From positions 1,347,301-1,411,300 of the forward strand of contig NW_019774069.1 in NCBI RefSeq assembly GCF_001039355.2: a DNA stretch of 64,000 nt, given 5' to 3'. The position numbers and the translations under genes are program-made. This document shows positions 52,261-61,200 of the stretch, piece by piece (the stretch's first letter is position 1; every line of letters starts with the position of its first letter). Origin of the DNA: Lingula anatina. Taxonomy: Eukaryota; Brachiopoda; Lingulata; Lingulida; Lingulidae. The notes under the pieces are model-generated. The model made no database searches. It saw nothing but the letters and a program-made list of their open reading frames with translations, and was not told the DNA's origin.

Positions 52261-55200
52261 AGACAATTTGAGATTTTTTTCTGCAAAAAGTTATATATGG
52301 GAAGTTACTGTAGAATCTATGATGAGAGAGAAGAAATAGATAAATCAATCAGTAAATAAAAATAAGATAATGAGATATAGAAAGATAAAACTGAATGATA
52401 TGTATATATGTAAGACATGTATTCTTGAAAATCATTCTTGAAGTTAACATTCTTAAAGTTAACATTCTTTAAGTTAATAAATATTTCAGTCATTCTTTGC
52501 ATTTAGCAAAGGCTTATATGTACTTAGAATAAGACTGACAACTTCTTTTTAGAATGAAGAATAGATTTTAGTCCTATGTTTGCAATTAATAGTTTTATAT
52601 TTTTTCTTTTATTTTTTTAGGAAAAGCAGAAGCGCCTTTGGCATACACCATACTATGACAATGAAATCAAACTGAAGCAGTTGTATATCAAGATCTGCAA
52701 AAACCTACCTGCTTATGGCTGTAAACTATTTCAAGTCAAGGAGCTGATTAGAGGAAGCTCTCGCAAGAAGGTAACCTTCCGATTAGTATCAAACAACAGA
52801 TGTGAAGTCAACAACAGATATATGAAATTACATATTTGCAAAAATATTTTTAAGATTTAGGATGAAAAATTCCAAATATAAGAATATGTCTGACTTATTA
52901 CATTATCTTAAAAATCTACACATTGTCTGCTGAACTTCATGATCGTAAAGGGACACAGAGTTCAAATGAGGATTTGAACTGGTTTGTGTATAGATGACAT
53001 CATCACACTGCCAAATAACTGACCCAATGAGTAAATCTCCAGAAGTAGGCAAACTTGGTTACCCACCAGGCAGAGAATGCTAAAAAATGGATTACTAAGA
53101 TTCATTACGAAGTGACAGCAGTTACCCTGAAGTGCCATTTTCTTACACAATACAATTTAAATCCACATGCCAAACATCAACTAAAAATAACTTCTTGGGT
53201 ACTATAAGAAAATTTCTGGTAGTAAATTAAATTTCCTTATTTTCCCTCCAGTCCTTAAACCTCAGAAAGTAAGCAGGTCAAATGTGCAATTATCAATTTT
53301 CAGAAAATTATTCATCAAAATTCAGTTGTATTTCTTTAAGTTCTACAGTGTGCTATTTTAGTCAGTATGGTGGCAATTGGTCGGATCTTGCGGCAATAAC
53401 TTGATGTAAGTACTCGCTTAATATGCATCTTGGATTTTGTCTTGATGTCTGGTGATGATCAAAACTCAAATAGTTCTAAACCTCAGTGTGTTTTAACATA
53501 CGCAAATACAGACACAAATTGTGGTGCAGAGTTAATCTTGACCACACAGAGGAGCATGTTAAGGAGAAGCTGTGGTCAGGTTGTAACAGTTTCAGTAAAC
53601 ATCTCTGTGTTGTGGTGATAAGACCACTGATGCCTAGGCTTGATTGTCATGAGAAAGATGATAGAAAAAGACTAGTATTAACAATGAATGGGCACATATA
53701 TATGTCTTCATATAGAAGTCATTGATTTCTCTCTTCATGAGGATCCTTGAAAGTAAGGTTTTGTCCAGTCCACAGTAGACTTTGTTCTTTTTCTCATCTC
53801 GAAGAATCCGCAGGATGAACTACGAGGGATAAGAACCATTTTTATCACTACCTATAACTATGCAATGAAGTGGTAATTTAGTGAACTCACAAGATACACA
53901 TAGCAATCTGATCTGACTGCATCCAGATAAAAAATAATAAAAATTCTAAGTCAGGCTAGACAAAATTGATAAGTTGGATAAAGAACAGCATTTGTGTTAA
54001 CAAAAGTTTTGTCATGATAGGTCACAAATAGGCTAACTAAAAATTGATTAAATTTTGGTGAAGATCCATTAATCAATCAATCAATCAATCAATTAATCAA
54101 TCAAGTAAATCAACCAGTCAATAATTAAATCACTCTATCTGCCAATTGAGTGCTTTTCAAGTTATTATTATTATTATTATTTGATAAAACAAAAAAAAAG
54201 AGATTTTACAAAATGGTCTAATTATTACTTTTCTTTTGAAGCCTCATTTATTAGGTTTACTCTAGCTGACCAGTAGGACTGTATTCTGGAAAATGAAAAA
54301 TTATCTTTTTATTGATGAATTGCTAACAAAGTCCCATTCTGGGAGACCATTATGATGGCATTAGTTGCCAGCAGGTTTGATATGTTTCTGGCCAGTAATC
54401 CATATTATCTGCATTTTCTTATTAGTTTCATTATGTCTGGAATCTGAGACCAGTGACCTTTGAAATCCTTAAATCTGTCATAGCAACATATTAGGGCAGG
54501 ATGCATTTGTCACAGTGTCATTCTGTTTTTCAGATTTAGTTTGTATTGTATATTTCCTTGACAAATATGGACATCCCATTTCTGTATTATATTGTAAAAT
54601 TAATTGCATTTCCATCCTTTCTTGTATCAAAGGACTTGCTGATAACATTAAGATCTCTTCCTTTTAATGTGAATCTATTGAGAGACACCTCCAGGGTAAT
54701 AACGCTGCAGCATTTACATTAATGGGAACTTAGGTAAAACATATCAATATGAAGCTGAAAAAGAGAGAGAGTCACTTTTGCTACTTGCATTTATAAAAAA
54801 TGTGATAAAGCATGTTAATATGAATTGCAGATGATTTATAAGTTTTTTTCCTAATTAAGTGGTAAGATTAGAGGAATGGTTACTGTAGAATGCAACTTAA
54901 CCCATTTTTTGCTTCTGGAATGTAAAATGTAAAATCTAATATCATACATTGTCTATTCAATTCCATCCTTATTGTAGTCTTGAATTGGTGAGTTGTAAAC
55001 ATTGAGGTAGAGGGACAAATTACACTTAGAAGCAATGTTTTGGAAATGTGTATTGTAATTATGATCCAAGTAAGGTAAAGTAAAACTGATAACTGCTCTT
55101 CAAGGGCAAATGACACAGCATAACTTAGGAGTACCGGGGACTGGCTGGGAGAATGTCTTTGTGCAGAACTGTTACACAGCTGTACTCATAACATGTCACC

Positions 55201-58200
55201 TACCCGGTATCAATGAAATTACCTGAAATTGTGCAGGTGTGACAGGTGACAAATACCAAACATGACATCACTTTACATAGTTATTGTGCAGTATTTTTAT
55301 TTATAGTTTTCATTAATTAATTTTTGTCTACATTTCGACTGAATAGATAAAGTCAATTTGGAAACAAGTCCCCAAAGTTTTCTTTGCTCAAAGCAGTTTG
55401 CTTTATTTTGAACTTGGCCTTTTTTTCTTTGACTCCCAGTTTTATTGTATCACTGGCATGTACTTACTTGATCTTATTGGAATAAATCATCATTATTCTG
55501 AAGGTGCATATGTTTTACCAAATACCACTGTCCTTGCCTAGTCTTGCATAAACTTGTTTTGTTGGAACACCACTTGGTGTTAAAAACAAGGGAGAGGCAG
55601 TACAGTACCTCATAATATTTGATAAAGAAGTATAAGGGACAATTTATTGGTGAAGAGGGTACACCTTTGAAATACAGTTGTAGCAGTGTGTGAATATGAA
55701 CAAAAAGTGATGGATTATCTACAGGATCTTGTGGCCTGTGTGGGATCTCACTTTGGGAATCATCAGAAGGAGAGAGGAGTGGTAATTAATGGAGTGCTGA
55801 TTAAACAGAATCTTAACCAAATATAAGTCACTCTCATCTTAATCACTTTGACTTTGATCAGGTTCATTAAAAGAGGGAAAATGAATTGAAAGAACTTATA
55901 TTGTTGTATGGTTTACAGTTCCCTCTGAATAGACATCATGCCAAAGAGATAGATGGTAAATATAATTGTTTTATTTTTGTGTTGATGATGTGATGCATTG
56001 TCAACACAGTTAACTTTTGGATGGATGAAAGGACACAGAAAGATTCTGTAATTGAAGTCTATGGTGGATGTAAATTTAAATTCTATCAGTTAAAATTGTA
56101 CCATGTTGGGGGATATGATAATTGTTAGAATATTGACATTCTAGCTATAGCATAATAGATAGAGATGTCAGATACATTTAATTAATATTAATACTTACAA
56201 GACTGAACTGTAAGCATTTAGACTAAAGCTGATAAATGGGATATCATACATTAATTATGGTATGTACTGAGATGAGGTTTTGATTGTTTTAAGATGATCA
56301 TTGGGTTTAAGAAGGTAGAATGATAACTCCTGCAAAGAATAGCAAATCTATGTCTTCATGGCTAGGGAATTTCTCTCTGAACTCTGGCAAAAACTAAGCA
56401 GGTCAAAGTAGACCCTCATTGTTTGCAGAGATGTTTTGTCTGTGTTGGTAAAAAAACATGCCAGAGTGCCAACAGTTCCTTGGGTAAGTCAGTTCTTGGC
56501 ACAGCTGGTATTTCCATTGTCATCAGCAAGAGAAACTAGGGAAGCTTCTATCCATGTTTTTACGTTTGACTTCAAGCTTTGCTGCATAGCCGTGGAGTAT
56601 CACACCTGTGGTTTCAACTCCTTACCTCAACATCTGGTGCTTTTGAAGTTAAGAGCAAAGTAAAGACATGCATATATATATATAGGCAAAATGTGACTTT
56701 GGTTTTCCAGTGATTATCTGTTGTTTGCTAACAAATGGTCACACATGCAAGATATACTCTCTGAATTTGACTGATATCCTTAAAACTAGTAGCTATAAAT
56801 ATATATAGCCAATGTCACACATTTGTCTAGCTAGGGTCTGCCAAGGATTTTCTATTTTTGACCCTTGTTTTAGGTTAATATTTTGAAAAGTACTCTGTTT
56901 TTCTCCCTTGCAGGTGGGCCGTATTCTTGCGGTCAGTGCGTCAAAGATTCAGTTGCTGGACAGTAAAAGCCGTTTCATAGTCCGATCTCAGCCAGCCAGC
57001 TCACTACAGGTGTGGAATAGGAGTGGAGGGCGCTCCCAGGAAAAGTAAGATTTTTGTTTGTTTTATTTCATTTCTGGGTGTATAATTTTTTGAGAGAAAA
57101 AGGTTTAATTTTATAAGATCTGAATGCAAATTTAAAAAATAGAGTATTGAAATGATATCAGAAAATCTGTGGTAGACTATAATGACTAGTTATGAATGTT
57201 TTTTTAAGTCACTTAAAAGTCAGAACCTATTTAGTAAAAAATTTTAGTTGACGTCTTTTTTATTTTAAATTGCACATTTTTATATTATTAAGAATGTGAA
57301 ACAATTGTGGTCCTCCTTATATTTTGTGGTCATTATCATACATGTAGCTGCCACAGTTTTGCGGCAGCACATTCTATTTTAGACTAGTTATCTGTCAAAG
57401 TTCTAAGAGTGAAAACCAATATCCTTTATATGAATAAAGTATTTTAAATGTCACCAAATGTCTGGAAAAAACCAACCTTACTCTAATGTAAACACAATGA
57501 AAAGAAGTAATTTAATCAGCTGTTTGCTATTTATGTAAGGTTTAAAATGAAAATTTAGGTGATTTTCTTAAATTTCAGTTTCAGATAATATTCAATCAAA
57601 GAACATTTAGTATTTCATTTTGAGAAATTCTTGGAAAAAATAAATATGTCTCATCTGTCATAACATTACCGCAGGTGAGTCATCATCTCCAGTAAATATA
57701 CGCTAGCATTGTAGCTTCTAACATGGCTAATACATGCCTTCAAACCAAACCACACTTTCAGGCTGGTTTTGGAGTTTTTTGGCACCAGACCCTGGGTCCT
57801 GTCAATGGCACTTGCTGACTCATACAAGGAAGTGACCAGTGCATTGTGGGAAGTCCTGGGGATGGACAGCAAGTGTCTGGAAAGCATTTCTATGAGAAGA
57901 GACAGCTGGAACTACCTGGGTATGAGAACACTCATGCAAAATCCTCAAGATGTATTGTTTTGGGAACCAGTAGTTTAATTAGAAACTTCTTTGAGTATTT
58001 CCATTTTCTGTTATGTAAAAAGTACATGAGAGACCCGTCTGTAGAGAATATGACAATTAAATTACTCTAAAAAAATTGAATTGTTGGTTTTAGATCTGAA
58101 TGTTAGCTGGAAATAATATTTTTCCCTTCATACATGAATTTTGCAGCATTAAACAAATGTTCCATTGCTCTTTGTAATGAAACCTTTTATACTTATGTAA

Positions 58201-61200
58201 TTTTAAGTTTTTATAACACGCAAACACAATCCCCAATTCCATGGTTCATGTCAGCTTTACGTAAAGTCACTCAAAGAAAACCCAAGGACACATTATGACC
58301 AGTTTAACAGTTATTTAGTTGTCGCACTCTACCAGTAGCTACATGATCTATGTAAAGTCTCCAACTTCTGAACCATCTCCCATGTCTCGCATCCTTCTTC
58401 CTAGCTCTCTCGATTAGTCTCCTTAAGTCTCTCTCAATCTGATATTACTTCTGAACGTCTTATATACAAATTCCTTATCTATGGTGGATTCAATGCAGCG
58501 GTGCATACTAATTTTAATTACTCAAATTGCACAGGTCCACATGCGTTATATGATTACATCCTTACATGCAAGGCCATAAACAAGTGCACAAGCAAGCGAC
58601 TCCATTAGAATTAATCAACAAGTCTGGAGATTATATTTGTGAACTGAACATCTTGATGAAATACATACATTGGCCTTCTTAAAAGTAGCTTTTGTTTGAT
58701 GCTTATGTGACCTGGCAGCCAACTTTGGCACATTAATGTTCAACAAGTTGAAATGCCAGAAAAAATGGGATAGTTGTAAAGTTGAAACAGAAACACTCAG
58801 CCAAGTAGTGAAATTACTGATGCAGTTTTGGTAGATGCTGAAGACTTGACTGGGTTAAAATCAAGTAAATATACACTGTTAGGATTTTCTAAAGAAAAAA
58901 TACAAAATTGTTCATGATGTTATAATTTTTACATTAAAATATGGGTGCGCTTCGCTATGCCGAAGGTTCGCTATGCCGAAGGTTCGCTATGCCGAGGGTT
59001 CGCTATGCCGAAGGTTCGTTATGCCGAGGGTTCGCTGAGCCGAAGGTTCGCTATACCGAGGGTTCGCTATGCCGATTGTTTTTAAAAAGATGTTAATTTT
59101 ACACACACCCAATAACTACAAGTTCGCCAAAAATAATTAGAGAATGTTTTCTTGTCAGTAATTTCCTAAATGTGGGTGACACCCATAGTGCCAAAAATAA
59201 TTAATAAATTAACTTACAGAACTGATTATTTAAAGCGATTTAAGATGTTTATGTCCATAAGGATAAACCTTCAATGCGCAGTTTTAACAAATTCAAATGG
59301 TACGGATGGAAGAAGAGAACTTTTAAAACTCGTTTATTTTCAAAAAAGGCCACTGCTCGCCACGTTACATAACAAGCACAATGGGNTGAAGACTTGACTG
59401 GGTTAAAATCAAGTAAATATACACTGTTAGGATTTTCTAAAGAAAAAATACAAAATTGTTCATGATGTTATAATTTTTACATTAAAATATTATGAACCTG
59501 CATGTACACACACATTTCAAGAGTTACATAAATACACTGTATAATTCGGAGATGTTATTGTTCTTGAGAGAGGAAAAGGTTATGGTAACAGAAAAAGGGT
59601 TATTTGGATTTTGGTAAGCATATGCACTTTTCTAAATACATATACATGTTGTGGGTATGTGCATATTTATGCTTTTAATTTTTTTTCAATAGAAAATGAA
59701 TCCAACATAAAGACAGAATAAAGAACATGTCCTGGGTAGTTACTTATACTTGATAATACATATATTACTGTTTGCTTTAGATTTTAGTGGAAAGCGGCAA
59801 CTTATGTGCCGCAGTGACCATGACCATAGCTCCATCCCAAGCCAAGAACTAGACAATCTTCAGAAGCTTCTCCATTTCCCAGAGGAAGTGGCCTTCATGC
59901 TGACCAAGGTGGAGCGTGAGTTATTCCAGCAAGTGACCCCTGTCCAGTATATCCGTCAGCTGACTCTTGACCTGTCCAGAATTCCCAGCTCAGGAACCAG
60001 TCAACCCACAGTCCACAGTCTGGTGCACAGGTTCTGTGAGGTAACAGTCTGAAAATAATTAGTGTTTAGAAAAGCCAGATTCTTGGAAAAACAATTCATC
60101 TTTTAAAGCATATTGATTTTCTGAAGAAAAGATACAGGGAACAAAATTGTATCCTTGATTGGGAAGGGGATTTATCTTATAAGCCTGATATAGACTAGGC
60201 TTTATTTTGAACATTGATATAAGAATCTTTTAACAGATTGTTTTGTTGACTATCTATCTCTGGAAAACGTGCATTTTATGTCTAGTTTTGCTTTTTAATG
60301 ACCTAGCTTGTACTAGAAGGAAATTGCACCAAAGGCTTGGGTGTTATTAGGCAGTATAAATGATGATGCTTCTTAGTATAACAATTTGCTGGAAACTACA
60401 TGCTGTTGGATTTCAAAGAAATCAATATTGTTTACAATATTATTGACAAAAACCATTAGTTATATTAAAGAGGAGAAGAGCAGCAAAATAATGGCCATTT
60501 TGAGGTTTGCTTTTGATTAAGTGTATTGTAAAAACATGCTTAATTGTAGTTATTATTTTATTGCTTAGTACAAGTGGCCCTTTTTATACTTTGTTCTTAC
60601 TAAAAAGGTTTTTATACTTAAATACCAAATTTCAACTTGAAAAAGTGTTTTAATTTAATTAAGGGAGTCCTACATATGGTACCTTTGTGTGAGGTGACGC
60701 TTCCAGTTAGAATTTAAAGCCCATTTTGCCAACAGGCACAAAGCCTCGTTTGATATGTAAACATTAAAGTGATATCTTCTTGGATAATGTGCATATATTT
60801 TTTCTTGTAATTTCACAAGAACACTTCTTATTAAGTAACAATAACAGTTGCACAGGTGAAAGAAAATGAAAAACTTAAATCTTAATCAATATATTCTAAT
60901 TTGTTTATTTTTATAAATATTTATAAATGATATTTATTATTAAAGAAGTCCATGTTGAAGTCAACAAATTACAATCTGTTGTTACAGGTCAGCTCATGGG
61001 TGACCCATCTTATTATCACCCAGCCTACTCATGAAGATCGCAAGGCCGTGCTGTCATGCATCCTGCGCTTGGTCAGTGCGTGCTGGAGCCTTGGCAACTT
61101 TAACACTGCAGTGGAGGTCCTGGCAGGGCTCAAGTATGTGATTTATTGCCACATTATAACCTAATAGATTCTCACACAGAAACCACTTGTGTAAATGCCT

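Larger units (their letters stand above)
50571..52620 (+). other. Intron 7 (2.0 kb)
   Basis: Contains a half copy of the GATCGATC foldback (about 50861-50903) and a 36-bp A-run (52224-52259). Nothing else supported. Confidence 0.8.
57920..59780 (+). other. Intron 10 (1.9 kb)
   Basis: Carries an exact 104-bp direct repeat (58839-58942 and 59387-59490) around a 16-bp minisatellite and an N at 59386. It separates the FERM-like part of the gene from the CDC25 part. Confidence 0.8.

Noticed and set aside
52165-52359. Lys-rich open frame
   Set aside because: Produced by the 36-base A-run.
58950-59077. CRISPR-like array
   Set aside because: The 16-bp units are directly adjacent without spacers, in an animal intron; it is a minisatellite.
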